DNA from: Mycobacterium lehmannii
GTDB taxonomy: Bacteria; Actinomycetota; Actinomycetes; Mycobacteriales; Mycobacteriaceae
DNA: 44,685 nucleotides
Assembly: GCF_002245535.1 (NCBI RefSeq)
Contig: NZ_NKCN01000030.1
Coordinates: 1-44,685, forward strand
Reading direction: 5' to 3'
In this document: one piece after another, positions 16,430 through 23,550 of the stretch
Layout: every line of letters begins with the position of its first letter
Position numbering within the stretch: the stretch's first letter is position 1
Position numbers and translations under genes: made by a program
Notes under the pieces: generated by a model
What the model saw: only the letters and a program-made list of their open reading frames with translations
Told to the model about the DNA's origin: nothing
The model's database searches: none

Positions 16430-16818
16430 GAACGGCCCCCGCTCATCGACGCGACCATCTGCGCGGAGTCGATGAACGAGTCCTTGCGGGCGACCAGTCC
16501 GTCGGGTGAGACGACGACCACGTCGAGGCAGTCGAACCGCACGTCACCGGAGATCAACACCCAGTCGAGCACCCAGTGGGCACTGCCATAGAGGATGCGG
16601 TTGACCTCGAAGGCGAAGTGTGGGAATTGTTCGAAGACACCGGCGAACGCCTCCCGCGCGGCGTCGCGGCCGACCGCGGGCTCGATGTCCACATGGGTCC
16701 AGAACCGGGTGTCCGCGGTGTGCAGTTCGGCGATCGCGTCAGGATCGCGAGCCGCCCATGCGGCGAAATACCGCTCGGAGATGGCCTTCAGGTCAAGGTC
16801 TGCATTTTGCATACTCAT
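16426..16818 (-). CDS. Nuclear transport factor 2 / SnoaL-like protein
   Basis: A 130-residue alpha+beta barrel of the NTF2-like superfamily: ISERYFAAWAARDPDAIAELH at the N-terminus, then AGVFEQFPHFAFEV and LDVVVVSPDGLVARKDSFID. Members act as cyclases, isomerases, dehydratases or small binding proteins. The ATG at 16816-16818 is chosen; a second ATG two codons later (16812) is equally possible, and a longer frame upstream would read through the palindromic operator. It is the first gene of the operon divergent from the nitrile hydratase cluster. Substrate unknown. Confidence 0.8.
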   Translation of the reverse strand: MSMQNADLDLKAISERYFAAWAARDPDAIAELHTADTRFWTHVDIEPAVGRDAAREAFAGVFEQFPHFAFEVNRILYGSAHWVLDWVLISGDVRFDCLDVVVVSPDGLVARKDSFIDSAQMVASMSGGRS

Positions 16819-16857
16819 AGTATGTACTAACCTACTCTGAGTATGCAACTGCAGTTG
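16809..16857. promoter_or_regulatory. Palindrome-rich divergent control region
   Basis: Three dyads are stacked at the start of the NTF2-like gene: GCATACTCA (16809-16817) with TGAGTATGC (16838-16846), a perfect 9-bp inverted repeat; TAGTATGTACTA (16819-16830), 5-bp arms around TG; and CAACTGCAGTTG (16846-16857), a perfect 12-base palindrome. Their position between two divergent operons, one of which encodes a TetR protein, suggests operators that control both directions. Confidence 0.55.
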
Positions 16858-16914
16858 TTCTGAATCCAACACAGCCGTTACGCGGGCGAAACACCGCGAC
16901 CGCACAGTTCTTCC

Positions 16915-17457
16915 ATGGATTCAAGATCGGCATTGACGGTGAGCATCGGCGTGCTCGGCGGACTCGCGGTGGCCCTGACCGCGGAAGTGATCACGGTTCC
17001 GATCTGGGTGGTCTTCCTGACGTGGGCCTCCTTCTTCTTCGTCGGTGGCGGAATCGGCGGATGGGTGCGCTCGCTGGCGAGCAATCTGGCCGGCGTCCTG
17101 ATCGCGTCGGCGAGCCTGTATGCGGGCCACCTCTTGGGCGGCAGCCTGTTGGCGGTCGCGGTGGCCGTCGGGATCGGCAGCGCGGTGATGGTGCAGGCGT
17201 CCTGGCTACCGCTTCTCTCGACGACGCCCGCGGTGGTGGTCGGTTTCGCGAGCACGGTGTCCACGGTGGCCGGGACGGGCAACGCGATCACCGTGACGTC
17301 GATATCGCACCCGGGCCTGGTCGCCGCGATGGCGTGTGTACTCGGGGCCTCATTCGGGCTGTTGAGCGAGTACGTCGCGAAGGTGTTGACCCGCGAGCCC
17401 GAACCCAACCATGCAACCCCGGAAATTGCACCGACGACGGAAGGCAGCCCCGCGTAA
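16915..17457 (+). CDS. DUF1097 membrane protein, first gene of the nitrile hydratase operon
   Basis: A 180-residue very hydrophobic protein with about five to six membrane segments between residues 8 and 160 and a short polar C-terminal tail. The motif PIWVVFLTWASFFFVGGG near 29-46 fits the DUF1097 family, which has no established function. ATG at 16915; no good SD was found. The stop TAA at 17455-17457 shares its last base with the ATG of the beta subunit (TAATG), so the two are translationally coupled. Placement suggests import of a nitrile or of cobalt, but this is inference from context only. Confidence 0.8.
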   Translation: MDSRSALTVSIGVLGGLAVALTAEVITVPIWVVFLTWASFFFVGGGIGGWVRSLASNLAGVLIASASLYAGHLLGGSLLAVAVAVGIGSAVMVQASWLPLLSTTPAVVVGFASTVSTVAGTGNAITVTSISHPGLVAAMACVLGASFGLLSEYVAKVLTREPEPNHATPEIAPTTEGSPA

Positions 17458-18194
17458 TGAAACTGCAGCACTACCTCGGCGGCCTGGAGGGGCTGCCGGA
17501 ACCGCTCAACCTCGAGAAGCGAGTCTTTGTCGAAGAGTGGGAGAAGCGGATCTTCGGTATCCACGTCGCGATGATGGGGTTGTCGAACCACCTCGGTTCG
17601 TCGCTTCCGCGGTATCCGATCGACGAGGTGCCGACCGCGTTCAAGGACGAGTGGACATGGGCCGACCTGCGCACCGGCGCCGAGGCGATGAACCCGTTCG
17701 ACTACTTCAAGTTCCGCTACTACGAGAAGTGGCTGGGCGGTATCACGCAGTTCTTCATCGACAAGGGCTACGTGACCGAAGACGAATTGGCCGCGCGTAA
17801 AGAGGAATTGGGTGCCGAAACCACCCCTGCCGTCGGCGATCCGGTGCCGGCGATCGACGACCAGGTCGTCGACTATCTGCGTCGGGGCGACAGTCCCCGC
17901 CGCGACGTCGCGCACCCGAAGTTCGCCGTCGGCGACTCCGTGCGCATCACCAACGTCCCCGCCGCCGCCCACACCCGCCTGCCCGGCTATCTGCGTGGTC
18001 GCGTGGGCACCGTGGAGCGGATCTTCGAGGGCGACTACGCGTACTTCACCAACACCGGCGACGGCATCGGTGACCCGATGCCGATCTACATCGTCGCGTT
18101 CGACCCGCAGGATCTGTTCGGTGAGCGCGCCGAGGACGGTCCGCTGACCATCTACGCCGAGCTGTTCGAGGCCTACCTGGAAGGAGCGCGATGA
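17457..18194 (+). CDS. nthB: Nitrile hydratase beta subunit
   Basis: A 245-residue subunit that pairs with the alpha chain to hydrate nitriles to amides. It begins MKLQHYLGGLEGLPEPLN and has the helical N-terminal half (EEWEKRIFGIHVAMMGLSNH). The SH3-like C-terminal barrel contains HTRLPGYLRGRVGTVE, whose Arg residues are the conserved ones that hydrogen-bond the oxidised cysteines of alpha. ATG at 17457-17459 overlaps the preceding stop, and the stop overlaps the alpha start (ATGA). The beta-before-alpha order is that of cobalt-type enzymes. Confidence 0.93.
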   Translation: MKLQHYLGGLEGLPEPLNLEKRVFVEEWEKRIFGIHVAMMGLSNHLGSSLPRYPIDEVPTAFKDEWTWADLRTGAEAMNPFDYFKFRYYEKWLGGITQFFIDKGYVTEDELAARKEELGAETTPAVGDPVPAIDDQVVDYLRRGDSPRRDVAHPKFAVGDSVRITNVPAAAHTRLPGYLRGRVGTVERIFEGDYAYFTNTGDGIGDPMPIYIVAFDPQDLFGERAEDGPLTIYAELFEAYLEGAR

Positions 18195-18811
18195 GCGACC
18201 AGTTCTACTACCCCGAGGATCGCGAGCTGTCCAGCGCCGCCAAAGTCGCTGCGCTGGAATCTCTTCTGATCGAGAAGGGCGTGATCACGAACCAAACCGT
18301 GGACAAGGTGTTGTCGTACTTCGAATCAGAGATGACACCGCTGAACGGACGCAAGATCGTCGTGAAGGCATGGACCGACCCGGATTTCGCGGCTCGCGTC
18401 GTGGTCGACACCCCTGCGGCCATCGCTGAACTCGAGCTACCGGAGGGGATGGCCGGCGCCGAGGGCGAGCATCTGCAGGCCGTCGCCAACTTTCCCGGTG
18501 TGCATAATCTGGTCATCTGCACGCTGTGTTCGTGCTTCCCGTGGCCCGTGCTGGGTCTGCCGCCGTACTGGTACAAGGACCCGGTGTTCCGTGCTCGGGC
18601 GGCGCGCGAACCACGCAAGGTGCTCGCCGAGATCGGCGTCGAACTGCCCGAGGACACCGAGATCAAGGTCTGGGACAGCAGCGGACACTCACGGTGGTTC
18701 GTCATCCCCGAACGCCCATCCGGCACAGACCAGTTCACTGACGAGGAGCTGATGGAACTGGTCACCACCGAATCGATGATGGGCGTGGCCCTGGCGGGGC
18801 CGGCCTCATGA
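18191..18811 (+). CDS. nthA: Nitrile hydratase alpha subunit, cobalt type
   Basis: A 206-residue catalytic subunit. The metal site is C110-T-L-C113-S-C115, and Thr after the first Cys marks the cobalt-binding type (iron enzymes have CSLCSC). Cys113 and Cys115 correspond to the residues oxidised to sulfinate and sulfenate. The residue after the motif is Phe116, where I recall Tyr in most cobalt enzymes. LGLPPYWYKDPVFRARA follows as usual. ATG at 18191 overlaps the beta stop; the stop overlaps the activator gene start. Length is normal. A thiocyanate hydrolase gamma subunit is a related alternative, but the two-gene beta/alpha format favours nitrile hydratase. Confidence 0.94.
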   Translation: MSDQFYYPEDRELSSAAKVAALESLLIEKGVITNQTVDKVLSYFESEMTPLNGRKIVVKAWTDPDFAARVVVDTPAAIAELELPEGMAGAEGEHLQAVANFPGVHNLVICTLCSCFPWPVLGLPPYWYKDPVFRARAAREPRKVLAEIGVELPEDTEIKVWDSSGHSRWFVIPERPSGTDQFTDEELMELVTTESMMGVALAGPAS

Positions 18812-19098
18812 ACCTGCACGAGACCTGCACCACCGACCAGGCCGCCCCGCAATTCGACCACGACTGGCAACGGCGTGCGTTCGGTCTGGCACTGGCCCTG
18901 TCGGAATTCCGCCACTTCGATTGGAGTGACTTCCAGCAGAGCCTGATCGAGACGATCGGGCGGTGGGAGGAGACCCCAGAAACCGACCGCGGCGACTGGC
19001 AGTACTACGACCACTGGGTCAGCGCCCTGGAGAAGGTGATTCACGACCACCATCTGCTGACCGCGCCCGCCCGTGTGACCGGAGACAACCATGACTGA
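18808..19098 (+). CDS. Nitrile hydratase activator / accessory protein (P14K type)
   Basis: A 96-residue beta-subunit-like helper. Proteins of this family form a complex with the alpha chain and swap cobalt-loaded, oxidised alpha into the holoenzyme. The sequence FDHDWQRRAFGLALALSEFR matches the N-terminal helical half of beta subunits, followed by a WEETPE segment and YYDHWVSALEKVI, as in accessory proteins. It has a Cys (CTTDQ) near the N-terminus and His residues near the C-terminus (HDHH). ATG at 18808 overlaps the alpha stop as ATGA. Confidence 0.9.
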   Translation: MNLHETCTTDQAAPQFDHDWQRRAFGLALALSEFRHFDWSDFQQSLIETIGRWEETPETDRGDWQYYDHWVSALEKVIHDHHLLTAPARVTGDNHD

Positions 19099-19291
19099 GG
19101 CGACCGCCACCCGCATCGACGTCAGCGCACTGGCCGCCATCGCGTGGCTGACCGGTACGGCGTTCCTGGCATTGATGGTGCTGTATGTCGTCGGCCTCGA
19201 CCAGGGCGCGACGTCGATCTTCGGCTCGGACACCCACATCCACGAGTTCGTGCACGACGCCCGCCATCTGCTCGGATTCCCCTGTCATTAG
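19091..19291 (+). CDS. cbtB: CbtB-type cobalt transporter subunit
   Basis: A 66-residue small membrane protein with one transmembrane helix (about 13-35, ending LYVVGLDQG) and a His-rich C-terminal signature HIHEFVHDARHLLGFPCH. This is the CbtB pattern, normally paired with the five-to-six-helix CbtA in predicted B12-regulated cobalt importers. No cbtA is present here: the next gene is convergent and shares four bases. It overlaps the activator gene by 8 bases, so it is the last gene of the nitrile hydratase operon. A role in cobalt supply or delivery to the alpha subunit is inferred. Confidence 0.88.
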   Translation: MTEATATRIDVSALAAIAWLTGTAFLALMVLYVVGLDQGATSIFGSDTHIHEFVHDARHLLGFPCH

Positions 19292-19719
19292 GACACCGCG
19301 AGCGCGGTCGCCGTTGCCGCGGCCAGACACATCGACAGGCCGTGTGGGACAGTGCTTTCCCTGCGGCACATCACGGCGACGACGGCCCACGTGGCCGTCA
19401 CCAGCGGTGCGGCAAGCGCGGCCACGGCCCACACGTCGACACCGAACGAACCGGTCAGGGCTCCGAGACCGAAGGCGAGTTTTACGTCGCCGGCGCCCAT
19501 CGCCGCAGGCGCGAGCAGGTGCACCGTCAGGTACACGAGGAACAGCGCCGAGGAGCCGATCAAGGCGGCAACACCGCGCCCCGCCATGAACGCGACCGCA
19601 ACGATCACCAGCGCTCCCGGCAGGGTCAGCCAGTTGGGCAGCCGGCGCGCCGTGACGTCGAACACGCTCAGCGCCACCAGCCACACGAACGCGACGACAC
19701 CACAGACCCCCGCCCCCAC
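19288..19719 (-). CDS. Short A24-family prepilin peptidase
   Basis: A 143-residue integral membrane aspartic peptidase. The two catalytic aspartates are in SVFDVTARRLPN near residue 22 and in MGAGDVKLAFGLG (the GxGD motif) near residue 77. It lacks the N-terminal cysteine and methyltransferase domain of PilD, as in Tad/Flp-type and archaeal enzymes. M. tuberculosis Rv2551c holds the same place next to aroE. No pilin or secretion ATPase gene is in the window, so the substrate is unknown. The start is a GTG at 19717-19719; other in-frame starts are possible. Confidence 0.87.
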   Translation of the reverse strand: MGAGVCGVVAFVWLVALSVFDVTARRLPNWLTLPGALVIVAVAFMAGRGVAALIGSSALFLVYLTVHLLAPAAMGAGDVKLAFGLGALTGSFGVDVWAVAALAAPLVTATWAVVAVMCRRESTVPHGLSMCLAAATATALAVS

Positions 19720-19728
19720 AATTGAAGG

Positions 19729-19785
19729 CTAACGGCGTTGCAGCGCCGCCCTCATCACTTCTTTGGGCGCGGGCATTCCGGACGA
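19729..19785 (-). pseudogene. Decayed copy of the aroE 3' end
   Basis: Read on minus, bases 19776-19729 encode MPAPKEVMRAALQRR followed by TAG. The real aroE ends MPAPKEAMAAALD. The two DNA segments (19741-19786 and 21518-21563) match at about 34 of 46 bases by eye. No aroE frame remains upstream: a TGA, the stop of the neighbouring gene, lies seven codons before. It is a remnant in direct orientation with aroE, 1.7 kb away. Confidence 0.6.
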
Positions 19786-19794
19786 CACCGCGCC

Positions 19795-20316
19795 TCAACA
19801 GGTCTCGACGACAGTGATGGCGAGCAACCGTCGCAGCGGGATCACGAACTGCTCACCATCGGCGTCGAGATGAACCGCTCCGTTGCGGCCGGGCACCGGA
19901 ACGCCACACACCGAACCTTGCGAGGTCGTCACTTCTATCTTGGGTGCGATCGGCGCCTCGCTGCGCGGCTGCGGCCACCACCAGGTCAACGCCGCCACCG
20001 CGGTCAGCGCGGCCGCGGCGAACGTGAACGTGATCCCCACGCGCAGACGCGAAATGGTGGCGGGACCAAGACGAGGCTGCCCGATGACGGGGTGTGCGAT
20101 GGTGGCGACGAGAAAGATCCCCGTGACAGCCAGCACGAACCCGGCGAACGCGCTCACAGCTCCGATCTCCTGCAGCCACTGCGGGCGGCGCTTACCCGAA
20201 TCATCACCGGTGAGAACGCCGCACAGGCCGACGAAGCCCAATACGGCAAGCTGAAGTGTCTGCCACTCGCGCGCCGACTCTTGAACGCGGTTGTCGTACT
20301 GGTACGGCATGCCCAC
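19795..20316 (-). CDS. Membrane protein of unknown function
   Basis: A 173-residue protein with two or three hydrophobic segments (about 28-45, 60-85 and 100-120) and a C-terminal soluble domain of about 50 residues. The tail contains CGVPVPGRNGAVHLDADG and ends in Cys. The start is GTG at 20314-20316, chosen because AGGAGG lies 6 bases upstream; the ATG two codons later (20310) would leave 12 bases. It follows the phytase-like gene by 20 bases on the same strand. Both lie between aroE and its 3' remnant. No family recognised. Confidence 0.72.
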   Translation of the reverse strand: MGMPYQYDNRVQESAREWQTLQLAVLGFVGLCGVLTGDDSGKRRPQWLQEIGAVSAFAGFVLAVTGIFLVATIAHPVIGQPRLGPATISRLRVGITFTFAAAALTAVAALTWWWPQPRSEAPIAPKIEVTTSQGSVCGVPVPGRNGAVHLDADGEQFVIPLRRLLAITVVETC

Positions 20317-20336
20317 CGTGTTCCTCCTGGTCGCGG

Positions 20337-21458
20337 TCACAGCGCGAACGCCAAGAACTGGGTCACTTCGAACGGCTGGAAATTGTCGTCGCTGACCAGT
20401 ACGACGGATCGGCGGCCGTCGGGTAGCACAGGGCCCTGAGTGATTCCTTCGACGTTGTCGAGCGCCTTGAGCTCGTCGAGGGCGTTGAGGTCGACGACCA
20501 GCGACTTGGCCATCGGTGTCACCGACGCTTCGTTCAACGACGACAGCCCCAGCACATCCGTCGCGTGGCCGAGGTCGGCGCGGTAGAGCGCGACCGCAAC
20601 GGCATGGGGAAGGTTGGCTGCGCGTTCGATGACGAGCAATGAGCTCTCCGAGAGGGCCAGGATGTCGGGCACACCGTTTCGTCCGGTTCGCGGTGCCGCC
20701 CGTTCCACTTGATAGGCGTACTGCGCGACGGCCGTCCTCGACTCGACGTCGAATTTAGTGATGCGGATCTGCCCGGCTGTCTGTTCGTCTGCGGTGGGGC
20801 CGTCCTGGTACAGCGATTGCTCCATGGCCGCGAACAGGTGACGGCCGTCGGGCGTGAGCGTCAGCCCCTCGAGCACCCCGTTGCGACGAGGCCCGCTGGT
20901 CTTGTCCGCCGATAGGGCCGACCCGGGCGGCATGACGAATTCCCCTCGATACGTGCCGTCGAGGCCGGCAATCCTGATCCAGGGTTGCAACAGCCCCGCC
21001 GGGCCGGTGTCGTCACCGTCGGCAACGAATCCTTCGGAGGTCCAATACAACTGCTCGCGGGCACTGTCGAAGGCGATCGCCTCGGCGTCGGGAGCCAGCA
21101 CCGGTGGATGGACGGACATGTCGTTGGGACGGAAGGGTCGTCCCGATTCATCGAGCAGGTCCTGCTTGCTGACGAAGTGACCCCCGTCGATTCCACTGTC
21201 GGAGACGTTCAGCCGAACGCTGTAGAACCGGACGTTGCCATGGTCGGCCTTGTCGTCGCTGATCGTGTAGTACAGGTCGCGCTCCTGGTCGTAACTGATC
21301 CCGGAGAGACCTCCGATCAGGGTGCCGTCGAAGACCGCGCGGTGAGACACCTGCCACTGACCCAGGTACTGCGGCGCCGAGGCATGGGCAACGGGCGGCG
21401 TCGCGGCAAGGATCGCTGCCATGGTCACCGAGAGAGCGGCCTTGCCGACTGAGTTCAT
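20337..21458 (-). CDS. Secreted esterase-like phytase family protein
   Basis: A 373-residue exported protein. The N-terminus MNSVGKAALSVTMAAILAA followed by TPPVAHASA is a Sec signal peptide with likely cleavage after ASA near residue 28. The rest matches the phytase-like beta-propeller domain: GGLSGISYDQERDLYYTISDD, DAEAIAFDSAREQLYWTSEG and NGVLEGLTLTPDGRHLFAAM. Such proteins are annotated as esterase-like, but their activity is poorly tested; phosphate or organic ester scavenging in the envelope is possible. ATG at 21456-21458 gives the complete signal peptide; the upstream open frame runs under aroE. Acquisition with its downstream neighbour is inferred from the flanking aroE remnant. Confidence 0.86.
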   Translation of the reverse strand: MNSVGKAALSVTMAAILAATPPVAHASAPQYLGQWQVSHRAVFDGTLIGGLSGISYDQERDLYYTISDDKADHGNVRFYSVRLNVSDSGIDGGHFVSKQDLLDESGRPFRPNDMSVHPPVLAPDAEAIAFDSAREQLYWTSEGFVADGDDTGPAGLLQPWIRIAGLDGTYRGEFVMPPGSALSADKTSGPRRNGVLEGLTLTPDGRHLFAAMEQSLYQDGPTADEQTAGQIRITKFDVESRTAVAQYAYQVERAAPRTGRNGVPDILALSESSLLVIERAANLPHAVAVALYRADLGHATDVLGLSSLNEASVTPMAKSLVVDLNALDELKALDNVEGITQGPVLPDGRRSVVLVSDDNFQPFEVTQFLAFAL

Positions 21459-21511
21459 ACCCTTACCAACGCCAGACCGGGCGATCAGGTTCACAATCGC
21501 GGCAGACCGGG

Positions 21512-22312
21512 TCAGTCGAGCGCCGCGGCCATCGCCTCTTTCGGCGCTGGCATCCCGGTGAAGAGTTCGACCTGCGCGAACGCCTGGTGCAGCAGCATCT
21601 GCAGACCGCTGATCACCTGTCCACCGGCGTCCTGCACAGCGGTGGCCAGCGGGGTCGGCCAGGGATCGTAGATCGCATCGAGAAGCAGCGGGACGACGGC
21701 CAGCGGGGGGGCATACGCCGCGGCGACGTCCGCCGGAATCGTGTTGATCATCAGGTCTGCGTCGGCCGCCGCCGCGGCCAATCCGGTTCCATTGATGTCC
21801 GACCACCGCGCCTCGGCACCCAGCCGCGTCGCCAGATCCACCAGGGGGGCGGCCTTGTCCGGGTTCCTGGCCGCCACCGTGATCCGTCGGACCCCGAGTT
21901 CGGCCAGCCCGACGACCACCGCCGGCGCCGTACCCCCGGAGCCGACGACGATGCCGTGGGCGGCCGCCACGCCCTCCAGAGCGCCCGTCACACCGTCGAT
22001 GTCGGTGTTGTCCGCTCGCCAACCCGTCGGTGACCGGACCAGTGTGTTGGCCGAGCCCACCAATTCCGCACGGGAGGTGCGCTCGTCGGCGACCGCGAGC
22101 GCGGCGAACTTGCCGGGCATCGTCACCGACACGCCCACCCATTCCGGCCCCAAACCGTCGACCAGAGCCGGCAGCTGCTCGGCCGTGCACTCGATGCGCT
22201 CGTAGGTCCAGTCGTCCAGGCCCAGGGCGCGATAGGCCGCGAGGTGTAGTTGCGGTGAACGGGAATGAGCGATCGGCGACCCGAGCACCGCAGCCTTACG
22301 GCCGGGGCTCAC
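21512..22312 (-). CDS. aroE: Shikimate dehydrogenase
   Basis: A 266-residue NADP-dependent enzyme that reduces 3-dehydroshikimate to shikimate. LGSPIAHSRSPQLH near 10-23 binds shikimate, MPGK carries the catalytic Lys and DNTD the catalytic Asp. GSGGTAPAVVVGLAELG is the nucleotide-binding loop. ISGLQMLLHQAFAQVELFTG near the C-terminus is also characteristic. The start is GTG at 22310-22312, overlapping the mltG stop as GTGA. Its 3' end is duplicated in decayed form at 19729-19785. Confidence 0.95.
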   Translation of the reverse strand: MSPGRKAAVLGSPIAHSRSPQLHLAAYRALGLDDWTYERIECTAEQLPALVDGLGPEWVGVSVTMPGKFAALAVADERTSRAELVGSANTLVRSPTGWRADNTDIDGVTGALEGVAAAHGIVVGSGGTAPAVVVGLAELGVRRITVAARNPDKAAPLVDLATRLGAEARWSDINGTGLAAAAADADLMINTIPADVAAAYAPPLAVVPLLLDAIYDPWPTPLATAVQDAGGQVISGLQMLLHQAFAQVELFTGMPAPKEAMAAALD

Positions 22313-23550
22313 CGCGCGGAGTCGAGCACACCGTTGCGCCGGGCGAGCTCGATGTTCGCGAGGTGTTGCGGGTAGTCCCGGGTGAACAACGTCGTACCCT
22401 GCATGTCGATGGTGACGAAGTACAGCCAATCCCCTGGCGCGGGATTCTCGGCAGCAGTCAACGCGGCGGTGCTCGGCGAACAGATCGGTGTCGCCGGAAG
22501 GCCGGGACGCACATAGGTGTTCCAGTCGTTGCGCTGGGCGCGGTCGGCGTCTGTGGTGGCCACCTCGATGCGGTCGAGCGGATAGTTCACCGTCGAGTCG
22601 AACTCCAGCGTGCGGTTCTCGGCCAGCCGGTTGTAGATGACGCGCGCCACCTTCGCAAAGTCCTCCGGTGTCGACTCCCGCTGCACCAGTGAGCCGACGA
22701 TCAGGATCTCGTAAGGCGACATGTCCATGGCCGCGGCCGTTTCGAGCAGTCCACCGTTGGCGTATTGCGTTGCGCTGGTGGAGATCAGATTCGTCAGGAT
22801 CTCCTGCGGCTGTGCCGATGGGTCGATGTTCCACGTCCCCGCGGCGATCAACCCCTCGAGGCGGCGGTGGTCGTCACCCATCGCCTGGACGGGGCCGACA
22901 GCCCAGTCGGCCACGCCGAGCGACGCCGGCGCCGCCGTCGCGGCCACGTTCTTCAGCGCGTCCGCGGATACGCAGTGCCGATCACCGTCGAGGTCGACAC
23001 ATGTCGCTCGGGAGATCAGGGTGAGGATGCCCTCGGTGACCGCGTTGGTCTTGACGTCACGCACATCGTCGAGCTGGCGCCCTTCGGGGATGGTCAGCTT
23101 GCCGACCCGGTTCTTCGGATCCGACAGTCGCGCAACGGCGTTGGCGGCCGGGATCTCGGTCCGCATCTTGTAGAAGCCCGGTTGGATCGCCGATATCGCG
23201 TCGTTGCCTTCGGCGGCGTCGACGAACACGCTCGCGGTCGCGACGATGTTGTGCTCCTGCAACGTCTTGCCGATCGCGGTGGTCGAGTCGCCGTCATGCA
23301 CCTGGATCACGACATCCGCGACGCCGTCACCGGTGAAGTCGTTACCGCCGAACAGTGAGTGCCACATCTTGGAACCCAGGAACACCGCGCCGATGACGAC
23401 CACGATCAGCAGGCCGACGGCCAAGCCACCCGCCCACCGGCGCTTGCGCCGGTTGCGCGCCGCGCGGATGCGCTCCGCGCGGGTCATCCGGCGCCGCGGC
23501 GGGCCTACCGCAACCGGTTCGGCCCGCTCACCGCTCCAATGGTTAGTCAT
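22309..23550 (-). CDS. mltG: Endolytic murein transglycosylase
   Basis: A 413-residue membrane-anchored enzyme that cuts nascent glycan strands and releases a 1,6-anhydro end. A basic cytoplasmic tail (RRRMTRAERIRAARNRRKRR) precedes one transmembrane helix at about 39-60. The LysM-like domain and YceG catalytic domain follow, with the catalytic Glu in GSLVQRESTPEDFAKVARV and the segment RVIYNRLAENRTLEFDSTVNY. ATG at 23548-23550 has GGAGAGG 6 bases upstream and overlaps ruvX by 8 bases; a GTG at 23583 is a weaker alternative. In M. tuberculosis this is Rv2553c, also between aroE and ruvX. Confidence 0.94.
   Translation of the reverse strand: MTNHWSGERAEPVAVGPPRRRMTRAERIRAARNRRKRRWAGGLAVGLLIVVVIGAVFLGSKMWHSLFGGNDFTGDGVADVVIQVHDGDSTTAIGKTLQEHNIVATASVFVDAAEGNDAISAIQPGFYKMRTEIPAANAVARLSDPKNRVGKLTIPEGRQLDDVRDVKTNAVTEGILTLISRATCVDLDGDRHCVSADALKNVAATAAPASLGVADWAVGPVQAMGDDHRRLEGLIAAGTWNIDPSAQPQEILTNLISTSATQYANGGLLETAAAMDMSPYEILIVGSLVQRESTPEDFAKVARVIYNRLAENRTLEFDSTVNYPLDRIEVATTDADRAQRNDWNTYVRPGLPATPICSPSTAALTAAENPAPGDWLYFVTIDMQGTTLFTRDYPQHLANIELARRNGVLDSAR

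Noticed and set aside
15912..16846. Assignment of the AACCGG-N10-CCGGTT and GCATACTCA dyads to one regulator
   Set aside because: The half-sites share no sequence, so they cannot both be ordinary sites of the same TetR protein on present evidence.
17457..18811. Thiocyanate hydrolase or iron-type nitrile hydratase
   Set aside because: The motif is CTLCSC (Thr marks cobalt), the gene order is beta-alpha, and the beta chain is a single full-length subunit instead of the split alpha/beta of thiocyanate hydrolase.
19091..19291. A B12 riboswitch controlling cbtB
   Set aside because: cbtB has no separate leader; it overlaps the activator gene, and no B12-box-like sequence was seen upstream of the operon.
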